This document shows positions 20,227-33,160 of a stretch of DNA of 64,000 bases, in pieces. The notes below the pieces were generated by a model. It was given only the letters and a program-made list of their open reading frames with translations, searched no databases and was not told the DNA's origin. The DNA is taken from positions 27,334,430 to 27,398,429 of the forward strand of contig CM022672.1 of the NCBI GenBank assembly GCA_012295275.1, read 5' to 3'. Numbering within the stretch: position 1 is the first letter of the stretch; every line of letters starts with the position of its first letter. The position numbers and the translations under genes were made by a program. Origin of the DNA: Chrysomallon squamiferum. Its lineage: Eukaryota > Mollusca > Gastropoda > Neomphalida > Peltospiridae.

Positions 20227-22328
20227 TGTGAATTTTGCAAGATCAAGAATTCTGATCCTGAACAAAATACTTCAGCATATGCACACAGTACAGTTTGATG
20301 TGACCTTCCTTCCACATTTCCCCAAAAATAAAAAACAAAGAAATGGTTTGCTGCATTTTCTATGGCTGTCAGCATTTATCTATAAAGAAATGATGACTAT
20401 CTTTCAAGTATAAAATTCATGCAAAATGAATGTTGTATATCTCTAGATGATGTTATAAATACAATAGCCATCTACCCTAAATAAATATATATATACATTT
20501 ACATTTATTTATTGGTCAAAAATAATACTTGATTTTAATAATAATTTTATTTAATTATCTCCCTGATTACAAAATGTGTTTACAAAAGTATTTCTATTTC
20601 TAACAAATATCTGAAGACTATTTGGAAACAAGTCACAAACTTACATATCTCCAATTTACATTTTCCAATAAAAAATGTACATCAAAATAAAAATGTATAA
20701 AAAGGAGACATAAATGCTTTATTATGTCAATCTTCAAATTATGATAAAAGCAATAAAAATCGTTTGGATGATGATTAAATGGAATAAGAATCTAATTTAT
20801 ATTTCAATGTAAAAATGAATCAGATACATTTCAAAATTTTATAAAAAAAAATTGTATTTCCTTCTCTTCACTTGAAATACTTGTGACTCCTAATCAATAA
20901 GTTTCAAATAAAAAAAATTTAAACTAATAAAAAATTCTAAAAAATCAAAAAAAATCAAATAAGTTTACAGTTCAGATGAAACTATTTACCTAGTAATACA
21001 TTTTATGAACTTGTAAAATCCATTACTGAATGAAAATGCTAAAAATTTAAATATTTTATATCTACAAAATTAATACATATCCATTTTCAATTTTTTAATT
21101 ATAATTTTGGACTGACAGATGAAAAACAGGGGAAATGAAATCCAACTATGAGTTTTTCAAAAAGAACAAAATTAAATTGTATTAGTGTCTACAAACTGTA
21201 AAACTGGAATTAATCCAAATCAGTAAAAAAAAACTCTTACAGAAAAAAAAATAATTAAAAATAATATATGATTTATATACATACAATTATAATAAAAATG
21301 GAACACAGAATACAATTTAAAAACTACTGGTGGTTTTGTGACATGTCATCCAGTATATTTCAATTTATCCGTTTCAAAAATTTCCTTCCATATATAACTA
21401 TTCATTGTGACAAAAATGAGAACAATATAAATTCTTTAAACTTTATTATAAACATTAAAATTAAATCCTCTAAAATTTGAAAAAGAAAACAATTCATGAT
21501 TTATTGAAGTAAACCAATTTCATTTAAATTATTACTATAACCAACAATGCATAATTTTAATGAAAAATACTTTGAACAAAAAATAGTAATAAATAACTGT
21601 TCAATTGTTATTTTTTTCAGCTATAATAACAAAATATGGTAGCCATCTTGAATGACACAAATCACGAATGTAATATTTTTGATGATAATGAGACAGAAAC
21701 ATTATTAAAACCCTGATCATCTATTATAGTGGGAGTAACAACTGACAAACATGAAAACTATTAAATAAACAAGTGATGTGTTATACAAAAAGAACAGGTC
21801 AATCTGTCATCAATTTAATGTACTTGCATTTAAATATAAAACATAATATTTGTAATCTTTCATAGATTTATATATGATTTCTATATAATATATGTAATAT
21901 TTCACTGAAATCATCTAAACTAATACATAAACAGAGATACTTTTTCATAGTTCTGAAAAAAAATCCATATACCTATAATTGGGACAAACAGCCTCAATAT
22001 ATTTTGCATACAATAAAATAATTTTTCCATTTTTCATAACTAGAAATATGAATGTAAAGATATGAAGATTCTTTTTATGATGTTTTAAATTTTTAAATGT
22101 TTTTACCTACAAAAGCTTACGGAAAATGTCAGTTTCAGTGAAGTCTCATAAACACATTATTATTGTCAAACTTTATCATCTGCAATGACTGATGTCAAAT
22201 TAAAGTCTGTGAAGTTTTTAAAATGTATTAAGTCTGTTTACCAAAACTTCAAATACTCTTTACTATATATATATATACCTATATATATATACACACACAC
22301 ACATCTGCTGTGTTCTTCACATACTTAT
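20227..22328. other. AT-rich spacer between the element and CENP-A
   Basis: Very AT-rich DNA with only short chance ORFs. A short (AT)n/(AC)n tract lies at about 22265-22302. I see no gene. Confidence 0.6.
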
Positions 22329-22359
22329 TTTAATTAAAATCTTCAATTTTGTTCTTCTT

Positions 22360-22488
22360 TCACATTGCATATTCACCTCTCAACCTCCTGGCTAACCAAA
22401 TATCTTTGGGAAAAATTGTCACCCGTTTTGCATGGATAGCACAAATGTTGGCATCTTCAAATAAATGAATCAGATAAGCTTCAGCAGC
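22360..22488 (-). CDS. CENPA: CENP-A exon 4 (helix 2 to C-terminus)
   Basis: It follows TTTTAG and encodes [28 protein letters not shown] and [12 protein letters not shown], then TGA at 22362-22360. Trp stands where most H3 family members have Gln before LARR. An ATTAAA (22334-22329 on this strand) follows about 25 bases after the stop. Confidence 0.93.
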   Translation of the reverse strand, partial: AAEAYLIHLFEDANICAIHAKRVTIFPKDIWLARRLRGEYAM

Positions 22489-23854
22489 CTAAAATTAAAA
22501 ATTTTTAAAATGAGCATAGAAAATAAATAGATTAATCATTTATTATGGGGAAAAAGAATAAATAGATTATATGAAATGATAAATAAATAAATACAGATGT
22601 ATTCATGTATTCATGTATGCAGTTTAGGTATGTCACAAATCAACTTTATTATTATCTGATTACTTTTTTCTGCTCATTTTTAATAAATAATTTTTCAGCA
22701 AAATATAACCAAATATGCTGAAATAAAAATATTTAAAAATTTGTATTAAAAATTACAAAAACAAAAACACAGTATGAAAAATAAGAAACACACACACAAT
22801 TTAATTTAAATAATTAAATAAATTAATTAATTAATAACAATAATAACAGGAAATATTTTCATATTGGAGATTGTAAAACAAACCTCTTGTATGGCCATTA
22901 TTGCTCTTGCTTGCCACATCAAATCTGAATGTGGACAAACAGTCATACACACCTCTCTAACCTGAAAAATATATATACTGAATTAAAAATGTAAACAAAA
23001 AACAAACAAAACAAACTTAACAAAATCCATAGTGGTGATACCCTGAAAATAATTAGCCATTCAGTTTAAATACTTTAATACGGAAAACACATATGCATGT
23101 ATTTAGAAAAATGACTGATACATGGTTGAGGAAAGTGTTGTTGTTACTATTCTATAACCAAGTAAATAGTTTATGTAAACAATCAGTAGAATTAATTATT
23201 TATAACACCTGCAACTTTGTTATCCTGCAGAAAAAATATATATACACTGTGACTATATCCTTTAATAAACTAGCTGAGTGGCACTGTAAGAAAAAATCAG
23301 CCAAATGCAACACACTTAGTGACTTACAACTCTGGCAAATGGTAATTTTCTAAGTAATAGATTGGTTGTTTTCTGAAACTTTCTTATTTCCATTAAAGCC
23401 CTGGTACCAGGTCGATATCGTCTTTGTCTCCGGGGTATTTCTACTGATAGAGGTCCCCTTCTTTTCTTCTGTCCTTAAGTTATAATATCAAAGCAAAATT
23501 TACAATCATAACAACGGATTGAATAGATAAAAAACTAAAATTATAATCATAATTAAATTATTAATATAAGTACAATAGTTCCATGCATTTAACTTGATTC
23601 GCAAAGATTATCAATTCAGAATTTATTATCTTTATCATTAATTTGATTAATTTTTATTTTTAATATTACGAATATTAATTATGAATAAATACATCATTAT
23701 GATGATCGGAATCATACTATTTCATTATTTTCATTATGAAAATAATAACTGAAAGAGTACCAGCGCTGCTAGTTCCTGGAGTTGGTATCTTAGTTGGACT
23801 ATGCTGTTTGCGGCGTTTGTTGGGACTGGCATTATTTTGATTTGCTCGAGGCAT
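22360..23854 (-). CDS. CENPA: CENP-A (CenH3), centromeric histone H3 variant, 4 exons
   Basis: CENP-A replaces H3 in centromeric nucleosomes and marks where the kinetochore forms. Exons in gene order are 23854-23761, 23473-23328, 22961-22884 and 22488-22360, coding for 148 residues (human CENP-A has 140). The tail (1-31) holds SPNK and SPTK. Helix N is H3-like ([17 protein letters not shown]); helix 1 is [11 protein letters not shown]. Loop 1 is two residues longer than in H3 and helix 2 starts MWQARA, both CENP-A traits and part of the centromere-targeting domain. [14 protein letters not shown] and [14 protein letters not shown] close the fold; the end is [12 protein letters not shown]. An in-frame TAA at 23860-23858, two codons before ATG, fixes the start. 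Canonical H3 genes in animals usually lack introns; this one has three. Confidence 0.93.
22884..22961 (-). CDS. CENPA: CENP-A exon 3 (loop 1 and start of helix 2)
   Basis: It has 26 whole codons between TTTTTCAG and GTTTGT. It encodes [17 protein letters not shown] and ARAIMAIQE. The loop 1 length and the Trp are the features that set CENP-A apart from H3. Confidence 0.93.
23328..23473 (-). CDS. CENPA: CENP-A exon 2 (helix N and helix 1)
   Basis: It encodes [16 protein letters not shown], then [19 protein letters not shown] and [11 protein letters not shown]. It ends before GTAAGT at 23327, a consensus donor, in phase 0. Confidence 0.92.
23761..23854 (-). CDS. CENPA: CENP-A exon 1 (N-terminal tail)
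   Basis: It encodes [20 protein letters not shown] and ends near the TSSAG segment. The donor drawn here is G|GTACTC, joined to an AAG|GACAG acceptor at 23474. An alternative, TCA|GTTATT with ACAG|AAG, would also keep frame and add about three residues. Both donors are weak, so this junction is the least certain of the gene. Confidence 0.8.
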
Positions 23855-23911
23855 CGTTTACAAAATAAATAAATTCGACTTTAAATATTGCAATAATTTT
23901 AAATAAAGCCG

Positions 23912-24076
23912 CCGGAAGACATCTTTTTTCTTTTTCTATTTCTGATGTGAATCCCTCCATTTATTAAAGCACCAATGATATGGGAAATAACTCTATCCTG
24001 ATAAGGCAAAGTAAGTGGTAATTTGTGAAGAAATATTTTTCAGATCTTATTCAAGTATAACGATTGTACCCGGAAG
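23912..24076 (-). promoter_or_regulatory. Candidate CENP-A promoter with two ETS-type motifs
   Basis: Two CCGGAAG motifs lie at 23912-23918 and 24070-24076, about 60 and 215 bases upstream of the CENP-A ATG. ETS/GABP motifs are common in TATA-less promoters of cell-cycle and housekeeping genes. The role is inferred from position and consensus only. Confidence 0.35.
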
Positions 24077-24079
24077 AGA

Positions 24080-24940
24080 GCCAGTTTACCTAGAAACTAT
24101 AATAGCTGCATATGGCCTCTCAGTCAGTTGGTGCGCAATATTATAAATCTATTCTCCATTAACATTCACCAGAGTTTCTTAATGAAACCATTTTATGTAT
24201 AAAAGTTTTTCTTTGAAATTGTCTACCTCAACTTATTTGCCTACCTATCTAACCTATCACCCACACACCCACGCAAATACACACACACACACAAAACACA
24301 TTTATATACACATATATGCATAGTTTCTCAAAAGTAACAGAAAATATATAAGCGCTACAATTGTATCAAAAGACTGAGTCCGCTATTTTTTATCATAACC
24401 TAGAAGCAAATAAAAGTTTTAAAATTGCTAATGCCCACATTCTAAACTTTATTTTATAACCATCCCATCTATAGCCTATGTTACAATAATGCATTTTTTT
24501 CTAAACATTTCTTGCAAACGCTTTCAAATCGAATTAAATAAAGTCATTATTAATAACTGCCAATTTTTAAAGAAAAATCTATTTATTTTTTTCCCCGCCT
24601 TTAGCCTCCTCCCATTAAGGGTGTGACTTTGAAATGTCCGGTAATCAAACTGACTTCGACGCACACAAAATGACACTGAAAAAATATTTTTTGTTTCAAC
24701 GCGGTGACCTAAGTATATTTGCTTAGTTCTGTCCGAACTTGTAAATGTTTGGCTTTGTTTGCCGACTGTGTGTTACGTGAGGTAGTTTGTGTTTCTTTCT
24801 CACTCAGGTGATATGGTTACACTTAACTATCAACAAACCCAGTGTTTGCTCTGGCAATGGAATTAAATAAATTTTAATATGTCATTCCGTCACATTCGAA
24901 TATTTTTGTACGTACAGTTTGAGGTAATTTCTCATACTTT
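24080..24940. other. Intergenic region upstream of CENP-A
   Basis: Moderately AT-rich unique DNA with a short CA tract near 24270-24295. No ORF or exon-like match is seen. Confidence 0.5.
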
Positions 24941-24944
24941 TAAG

Positions 24945-25090
24945 CGAGATGTGGACCAGTGGTTAAAGCCTTCGCCTGATACCCGACTCTTCGATAACCA
25001 GTATTAACCAGTTCCCGTCCAGTCATTATCATTAGTGTATTTACGTCTTTGGTATGTACTGTGCAGCTAATAGGAACGTGTACATAAAAA
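24945..25090 (+). repeat. tRNA-derived SINE-like sequence
   Basis: GTGGACCAGTGGTTAAAGCC followed by TTCGCCTGAT resembles the 5' half of a tRNA with its A box. AGTTCCCGTCC downstream looks like a decayed B box. No full cloverleaf folds by eye, so it is a SINE relic and not a tRNA gene. It shares TTCGCCTGAT with the element at 35.3 kb. Confidence 0.45.
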
Positions 25091-25261
25091 AAACCTCCGC
25101 CCTTTTTGAAATATAGAAACACATTTCGATGAGTAAATGCAAAACTCAGTGTCTTTATTAGATAATAACTGATGATTTTTGTATTAGAATATAAAAAGTT
25201 GCTGAACTTATATCAGTATATTTAATGAGGCAAATTGTCATATTCTAGTCGATGAGACAGA

Positions 25262-25389
<128 letters not shown>

Positions 25390-25417
25390 GTTAGTTTAAA
25401 AATAAATAAAATAAAAA

Positions 25418-25492
25418 TACTGGGAAGCGATCCCACAACATGCCAGTCTTGAGACCGATGTTTTAACACTGAAGCTGGTAAACTGGTTGTCT
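25418..25492 (-). repeat. tRNA-derived SINE-like head on the minus strand
   Basis: Read on the minus strand, CCAGCTTCAGTGTTAAAACA, then GGTCTCAAGACTGG and GTGGGATCGCTTCCCA follow the order and spacing of tRNA A box, anticodon arm and B box. The sequence then runs through an AT-rich tail into the CT/GA microsatellite. It is the best tRNA-like match in the window. Confidence 0.55.
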
Positions 25493-25499
25493 CGCAACA

Positions 25500-26270
25500 T
25501 TTGTTTCCTACATGTGTAGCGAGTGGCGGATTTGCCCGGCACCTGAGAAAACATTAAGATAACAAGTGTTTTACCGGGGTTGCAATACCCAGTGACCCTG
25601 TTCTACATCTCGGCATGCGAAACAGAAATCATAGGGGTGAAATAACTCTATCGGCAAACAGTTTTCACTTGTTCTACTAAATGGTTCCCGCATTTGGCTG
25701 AAAACTGTTGCCAGGAACTTTAAACTTTTTTTTTCTGCATCTTTTTTTTTTTTTTTTTTTTTCCAAGAAAGGAAAAAGAGAAGTTGTAATCTAATCCAGG
25801 AAAAGGATGATTAAAGAAACAAAGTGGTTCTTAACTTATGAAAGCATAATTTATGTTTTTAGAAAAGAAAAATTAATAGAAAAGTTAAATAATAAGAAAA
25901 TATGTAGTAATAGTAGTTGTTGTTGTAGTTCAGCTGCAGTAGTAGTAATAATAAGAATAGTTTAGTAGTACTAGTAGTAGAGTTTAGTAGAAGTAGCAGT
26001 AATAGCAGCAGCAGTAATAGTTGTAGTTATCGTTATTTGATATTATAAAAAATAAACATTAAAAGAAGTTGTATTAGAAGACGACATCATAATATGAATT
26101 GTTAATGATGTGAAATACTGAATATATTTTATAACCATGCTATATCATTATTTAATTCTGAAACATCGATATCGTTTAAACAACCATCTGATGATATTTA
26201 TTTTATTTTTGCTTGATTCCTTATTTGTTTTCAGTTAATTATAACATTCAATTTGTTCTTTCTTCTTTTC
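25500..26270. other. Intergenic DNA with AGT/AGC triplet-rich patch
   Basis: A T-tract lies at about 25741-25762 and an imperfect (AGT)n/(AGC)n stretch at about 25910-26030. No gene is seen. Confidence 0.5.
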
Positions 26271-26276
26271 CTTCAT

Positions 26277-26361
<85 letters not shown>
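26277..26361. repeat. (CT)n microsatellite, about 85 bp
   Basis: CT repeat with one interruption near 26342. Confidence 0.95.
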
Positions 26362-26972
26362 GCAGTTTCACTTTTTTTGTGTATCTTGTGATAACCAGGA
26401 AAGCACAAGCTCGATTTTATTAAATCCTTTGTAGAACACCTTTTGGAACGGGAAATACTCTAATGGTCACATTGAAATGGAATGATCTCATATCCTATTT
26501 GTCCGTTCTAACCGTCGAGTGTGAATCTTTGGATTTAAAGCCGATAAGTAAAAAGGATATCAAGAGATAATAATGTAACAAACTGAGGAAAACATCAAAT
26601 TCTAATATAAATGTTAGGAAGTAAAAAACAATCCAAACAATATGACATCGTAACAAAAATATTTTATAAACGGTTGAGAAAAAGTGTACGGATGCAAAAA
26701 CCTTTCGTATTAAATATCAAGCATTTTATCTAGAACATTTGTCGCTGTTTAAATGTTTCATTTTTATTTTCCCTTTCTTTTAATTTTATTTATTTTTGTT
26801 TTTGCCCTTTTGGCCAACTTGGAGCCGTGTGGGGTCGTGAGATTGACTTGCACACTGCTGCGCGATGTCACGTGGTCGAGATGCGGCGCGGTTTGTTGTG
26901 CACGTGACAAGTGGTTGTAAGGAATAAGTTACATATACAACCAATCTGAGATATGTCCCCCTTTAAAATATT

Positions 26973-26974
<2 letters not shown>

Positions 26975-27064
<90 letters not shown>
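26975..27064. repeat. (GA)n microsatellite, about 90 bp
   Basis: Perfect GA repeat about 600 bp from the CT tract at 26277 and on the opposite strand sense, so the pair could form an inverted repeat. Confidence 0.95.
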
Positions 27065-27066
<2 letters not shown>

Positions 27067-27513
27067 AACAAAAGGAATAAAAGATGAATAGTATAATAAA
27101 AAATGAAAAAGAAGAAGAAGAAAGAATAGCTGATTATAATTTGTTCAAACTACAGTGTAGGCCTACGTTCGTCCATTCTTTCATATTTATAACAACCGTT
27201 ATACCATAAATAGGTCATAGATTTCAATAACAGAAAGCGATAGATGTTATACGAAAAAGAAAGAATGAAATAAACGATAAAGAAATAAATAAAACTTTAA
27301 ATAAATAAAAAATAAAAAAAACAGCAGAAAAAACTAGAAATAATGAATGAATGAAAATAAACGAATTTTATTCCAAAAGATTTATTGGAATAAATATTAT
27401 CGCATTCGAAACGAAAACAGTTTAAAATTAAATAAATGAACATTATTTTGTTGTTTATTTAAAGATCAAAAACAAACAAAAATAATATTCCCATAACGAA
27501 ATAATTAAACAAT

Positions 27514-27514
<1 letters not shown>

Positions 27515-27571
<57 letters not shown>

Positions 27572-27680
27572 TAACAATAACAATAACAACAACAACAACA
27601 ACAACAACAATAATAATAAAATAACAATAATAATAATAATTATAATAATAATAATAACAATAACAATAATAATTAGAGAT
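27515..27680. repeat. (AAT)n/(AAC)n compound microsatellite
   Basis: Mostly AAT units with a central block of AAC units around 27570-27610. Confidence 0.9.
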
Positions 27681-27983
27681 AAATAAATATTTAAAATAAC
27701 TGGGATTGTTTAGAAGAAGAAGAAAAATATATATATTATTTATAATAAATAATTACGACCATATTCATGGTTTGGCAAGTCTGGGAAACAAGTCATAAAA
27801 TTCAACCCTTGACCTCGTTTGAAAAGTCAGGGCTATGTGTGGGCTTCGTTTCTGTAATTTAATATGAAACTTAAATCGCATTCCTTGCTTATAAATTAAA
27901 CTCTGGGACACACTCGTTTGGACGGTTTCTCACCATATTTATTTCTCAACTGCACAATACCAGTAATTGTTAACAACGATTCC

Positions 27984-28014
<31 letters not shown>

Positions 28015-28108
28015 AAAAGAAAAAAAAGAAATATATATGTAATATATAATTTTGTACCAGATTTCATTTAAAAATTCTGACAGTACGTGTTTGTAGCGCG
28101 ATATGTTG

Positions 28109-28113
<5 letters not shown>

Positions 28114-28142
<29 letters not shown>
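28114..28142. repeat. (GT)n microsatellite
   Basis: Short dinucleotide repeat. The region 27680-29500 around it is AT-rich with A-tracts (27984-28010, 28720-28738) and no gene. Confidence 0.9.
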
Positions 28143-28143
<1 letters not shown>

Positions 28144-29507
28144 CAAACAAACTATCTTAAATAAATAAATAAATAATGAAGAACAGAAAGTAAATCGTGA
28201 AATATTACCCATTATTGTACTAAAAAGGAAAAATAGAGTCCTCTCTCTTTTCAATGTTTTTCCAATTTTAATTTGAGCGTGTTTGATAGAATAATTACAA
28301 TATTTTTACTGTTTATTTTCCCCTTTTTATGCTTCCAGTAATCTATTGTATGTATATATATATCCAACGACTTTTACATATTTTGCTGTACTTATTGTTA
28401 GCATACACTTGTTGCTGTAATAATAAAACATTGAATTTAGACTTCTTCTAGGGCAATAAATAAATCAAATCAAATCAAATAAAAATAAATAAATAAAAAA
28501 CAGGAGTTTCGGTCAAATGTTTTATCTATAGTTTTAAATGACAATAACGTTTCTGTAAATTAGCCATTTGCTTTTCAGGGGCTTCAACATTTTCACTCTT
28601 TGGATCCAAATCATGTAATGGGGAAAATAACAGTAAAATTAATAAATTAAAAACAATGTTGATTAAAAAATTAATTCTGTGTGTTCTTGGGACAAAGTCA
28701 GTGGTTTAACTGCCGATAGAAAAAAAAAAAAAAAAAAGGTTCGGAACGTAAATAGACATTTTAATGATGAAATGAAATTTGTGGAATGGTCTTTACCAAT
28801 TACATTTTTCTGTGCATAAGCGGAGAAAGAAAACAAAGCTAATAATTACATTAATTATTCATTTATAATTCCAATCACTTTAGAACATTTTCTACATCTG
28901 CTCAAGCCAATAAAAAAAATAATAATAAAAATAATTATTATAATAGTAGCAATACTAGTAGTAGTAGCAAAAATATTGACATATACTATATGGTATAGTC
29001 GTTTAACGTTTTTGAGGGGTTTGTTTATCTGAATATTTGGATGGGGCGAAGGCAGATTGGAATGGCATGAAAAATTAAATGTTAATAAATATGACTGGCT
29101 AAGAAGAATATGCAACAGAAGTTCTCCTTTTAATTTTGGAATTATTATGGAATTATCACGGAATATAATGCATAGTTGCAATATTCAGGCTGTTAAAATT
29201 TCATCAATTCGTCGCCTATTTGTCTTTGAACCATTGCGTTTTCTTCACAGGGCGATGTCTACCACCAAGCACGCATTATTTTATATTAAAAAAAAATAAA
29301 TAAATAAAAATAAAAATTAAGAAAAAGATTATCTATGATGCTACGAATACATATCTAATATAATTCTTTATACGGTCATATTTATATTTTATTGTTTTGT
29401 ATAAAACATTTACACGGAACCATTTTTCCTTTCACAACTGGAGTTATGATTTCATCAAGTATATTACGGAGTGATATTTTGAATATTATTTTTTTATTAT
29501 TACTTTA

Positions 29508-29562
<55 letters not shown>

Positions 29563-29637
29563 TTTTATTTTTGTTTTTGACGCCTAAAAATAATTGTACA
29601 GTAATCCACCTTTATATGCTGACGTCAAATTTTAAAC

Positions 29638-29689
<52 letters not shown>

Positions 29690-29692
29690 TAA
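29508..29692. repeat. (ATT)n and (AAT)n pair in inverted orientation
   Basis: ATT repeats at about 29508-29561 and AAT repeats at about 29639-29690 are reverse complements separated by about 80 bp and could fold into a long hairpin. TGACGTCA lies between them at 29620-29627. Confidence 0.85.
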
Positions 29693-29759
29693 AAATGCAT
29701 GTATAAATAAATAATTAAATAAATAATAACAAAACATAACATAAATACATTAAGAATAC

Positions 29760-31170
29760 ATTTAGGCTTTTTTTCACCCCAATTTCGCCAAAGGTACATT
29801 TTATACACAAACAAAATCATTTATTACTTTCCCACAATCCTTGAACTTAAGTTCACTAATTAGAAAAATTGTACCAGCAAGCGCATGTTACGAAAGTATG
29901 TTATTATTGTTTCATTCTCACTTTGCAAGTCAGGTTTGAAACTTTTGACAAAAGCTGCAATAAAGAAGACTCAGTATGAAGTTTTGGTCATAAAAGTGAC
30001 AACGCTGAATGCTTTGTTTCTTCTTCGCAAAGATCATGCTGGAATGACCCGTCTTTTCTGATCGACCATTGTAATGATGTTGTTAATTCCATAATCAGTC
30101 AAAATTAATACAGTTAACTGCTAAAGTTAATGTTTCAGCTATTCTTTAGGTTATTTGTGTCATGTCTCAAGCAGTTTTCCTGGCAAAAATAATTATGTCA
30201 ATGCATTCTGAAGTAATGACGTCGTAAATTACGAAAATGTTTACCAAAAGGCTTGTCTGTTAAGGGACGTAATAACGAGTGACTTCCGGTTACACAATAC
30301 CACACAAAAAATCCATTGACGTACGTCTAACCGTTAAGAGTTGAATTGTTTATAAACGTCATATGAAGCATGAAATCGAAGACGAATAGTTATACTGGCA
30401 TTACCAAAAGTAACTCAACAAGTAGAGAATCCTTGAAAGGAGTACGTGCTTGTTTACGCGTGCCTCAATATCGTCAAGTGTGTGTGGGCGGGTATATATC
30501 TATGTTCTTATCAGTGTGCATACATGCGTGAATCGTTTTCGTTTTTAAATGAAAATGAAAAACTAATATATAATCTTTTTAGAAAGATAGAAAAACACAT
30601 ACTCCAAACTAAAGGATGGAAAAATTAATAAATAATTATTCCAAAAATCAGTTCTATCAGAATCTATGATTTTGTTTTATTTATTTTATTTCTGTTTGTT
30701 TATTTGTTGGTTTGTTTTGATATCTTTTCCAGATAAGAATGTTTACAGCGCATCTTATTTTTTGAATTACTCCATAATCTTTGCATATTCGAAATAAACC
30801 TAAGTTTATAATGAAGTAATGTGTGTGCGTGCATATGTATGTGCGTGCATATATATATTTATTTATATTTTACTATTTATTTAATTTTATTATTTCCTTT
30901 CTGATAAATTCTACTGTCTTCTTGACAATGTTTTGTGTAGAAAATATGATGCAGAATTGTTTTGTTTTTTTATACGAACGCACTTTTATTATGCCAACAA
31001 ATATAAAATTTAACATTTGAAAACGAAAATTCCACCAAGATGTTTTAAAAATAAGATTATATATTGATATCATACGAAACTGATGTAGAGTTACAACTAA
31101 TGTACCTTTTTAATTATTTACGTATTATTTATATTGTTGCTGTAATTGTTGTGGATATTGTTGGGTTGTT
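29760..31170. other. Intergenic DNA, no gene seen
   Basis: The part near 30000-30530 is of more balanced composition with several CpGs and could be regulatory. Nothing is recognisable. Confidence 0.4.
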
Positions 31171-31178
31171 ATTATTGC

Positions 31179-31181
<3 letters not shown>

Positions 31182-31262
<81 letters not shown>

Positions 31263-31425
31263 AAGAATCAGAAGAAGTAAATAATATAATGGAAATAACT
31301 TCCACCACAATTTTATAACTTATTTTTTCTTTTCTGTTTTTCTCATTTCAAATGCTTTTCATTACTATTATTTGGTATTATTATTATTATTATTATTATT
31401 TATTATTATTATTATTATTATTATT
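31182..31425. repeat. (ATT)n microsatellites
   Basis: A tract of about 78 bp at 31182-31259 and a second interrupted tract at about 31375-31425. Confidence 0.95.
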
Positions 31426-31429
31426 TGGC

Positions 31430-32225
31430 TATTGATTTCTTTTTTTAAGACCCCTTTTTATTAGTAGTTCAGTTGTTATTACTCCTTTCTTTAGCTGTAG
31501 TACAAAAAGTGGTATGCTTTCTTCATTATTATTTCGTGTTTTTCTTAGAATGTTTATTTGTATGAGGACTTATGAAAATACATTATTTGTATGACTTACT
31601 GCTTGTTTTGTTATTGGTTTGTTTGTTGTTTTTTCTTCGATTGTATCTCCGGCAACTTTTCTGTTTATGGTTTCCTTGCCTATTTACGACAGTGACGTAT
31701 ATCCGATTTTGACATCACAAACAAGTAAATCAACAGCGCTGATCTCTGAAAATGCGACCAGACTTGAAAAGCCACAAATGTTTATTGGTGTTGTAAATGT
31801 GACATCTATTGTTGGACTGTTCACACTGACCTGTTTGCTCAGTCCCAACACTGAAATCTTTTCTGTTATGAAGTGATTTGCGTCGTAAATCTATTCACTT
31901 CCGGCAGTGAATGTGGTCCATGTCTAATGTCGTGTAGTTCGGCTGAAAAGAAACGTTTTGTTGTGAAATGATTGGTGCTGAATGGACACAGGCTCGTAAT
32001 CCGCGAATCCGCGCTGGGCAGTGGCGATCACGCGTGATTACCTCGCACGAATCACACAGAAAACGTTACGTGTGAATCTTAACCACATCACTTACGTACG
32101 TTGTAAACAATGAGGGACTTAGTCGATCGCCCGGTCTTACTCTCTCCTACAGTAGTATGGTACATCATAAAATTCTGAAGGAATTATTTTTTAATTTGTC
32201 TTTTGTGGTCTACATTTTCACGTGA
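31430..32225. other. Intergenic DNA with a balanced-composition island
   Basis: Around 31900-32160 CpG-containing unique sequence stands out from the AT-rich background. No exon or family match is seen. Confidence 0.4.
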
Positions 32226-32227
<2 letters not shown>

Positions 32228-32272
<45 letters not shown>

Positions 32273-32292
32273 CTGTGTGTCTGTGTGTGTGT
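32228..32292. repeat. (GT)n microsatellite
   Basis: GT repeat with minor interruptions near the 3' end. Confidence 0.93.
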
Positions 32293-32625
32293 ATAAAGAT
32301 ACGGATGTATTTTCATTTGTATCCTGAAGGATACTATCCATTATCTGAAATAAATTATGATAAGGTAGGAGAATAATTCTTCATGATGATAGCAAAATTC
32401 CAGATTAACTAATATAAATAAATGAACAAAAGAAAACAGTAACTTCAGTCAGTAGTTACAGAGGAAAGGCTTTGAATTTAATAATCATAAAGTATTAATC
32501 TGTTTTGCTTACAACTTGGATTTTATTCATGCGTCATATGATTAATAATGTTAAAGTTTTATATGTACATGTATGTATGTATGTGTGTGTCTGTGTATAT
32601 GTTTCTATATGTGTGCGCGTGTGTG

Positions 32626-32668
32626 TGAATAGATAGATAGATAGACAGATAGATAGATAGACAGACAA
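32626..32668. repeat. (GATA)n/(GACA)n tetranucleotide repeat
   Basis: ATAGATAGATAGACAG-type units. A T-tract follows at 32701-32722. Confidence 0.85.
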
Positions 32669-32978
32669 ATGACAGATAGATTATAATTATTAAACATGTT
32701 GTTTTTTTTTTTTTTTTTTTTTAAAAAACAGTGTGAAAGAAATAAAATAAATAAAGGTTTAATATTTATTATGTTGTTCCACTTCATCCTTTATTCGCTT
32801 GTGAAGATATATTATATTTTTATATGTATATTTTTGTATGTTTGTACGAACGTATATTGGACAGATAGATGGACAGAACTATTAACAGATGTACGGATGT
32901 GCATTTATTGTAGTATATATGAATATATGTGGAATATATGAATATATAGATGAATAAATAGATGGATGGATAAATGTT

Positions 32979-32979
<1 letters not shown>

Positions 32980-33017
<38 letters not shown>

Positions 33018-33062
33018 ATATGTTTATTTAATACATGAAGGTCAGAGAGAGACTGACATACG

Positions 33063-33156
<94 letters not shown>
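32980..33156. repeat. (AT)n tract and (GA)n microsatellite
   Basis: Short TA/GT tract at about 32983-33018, then a perfect GA repeat of about 89 bp at 33068-33156. Confidence 0.95.
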
Positions 33157-33159
<3 letters not shown>

Positions 33160-33160
<1 letters not shown>

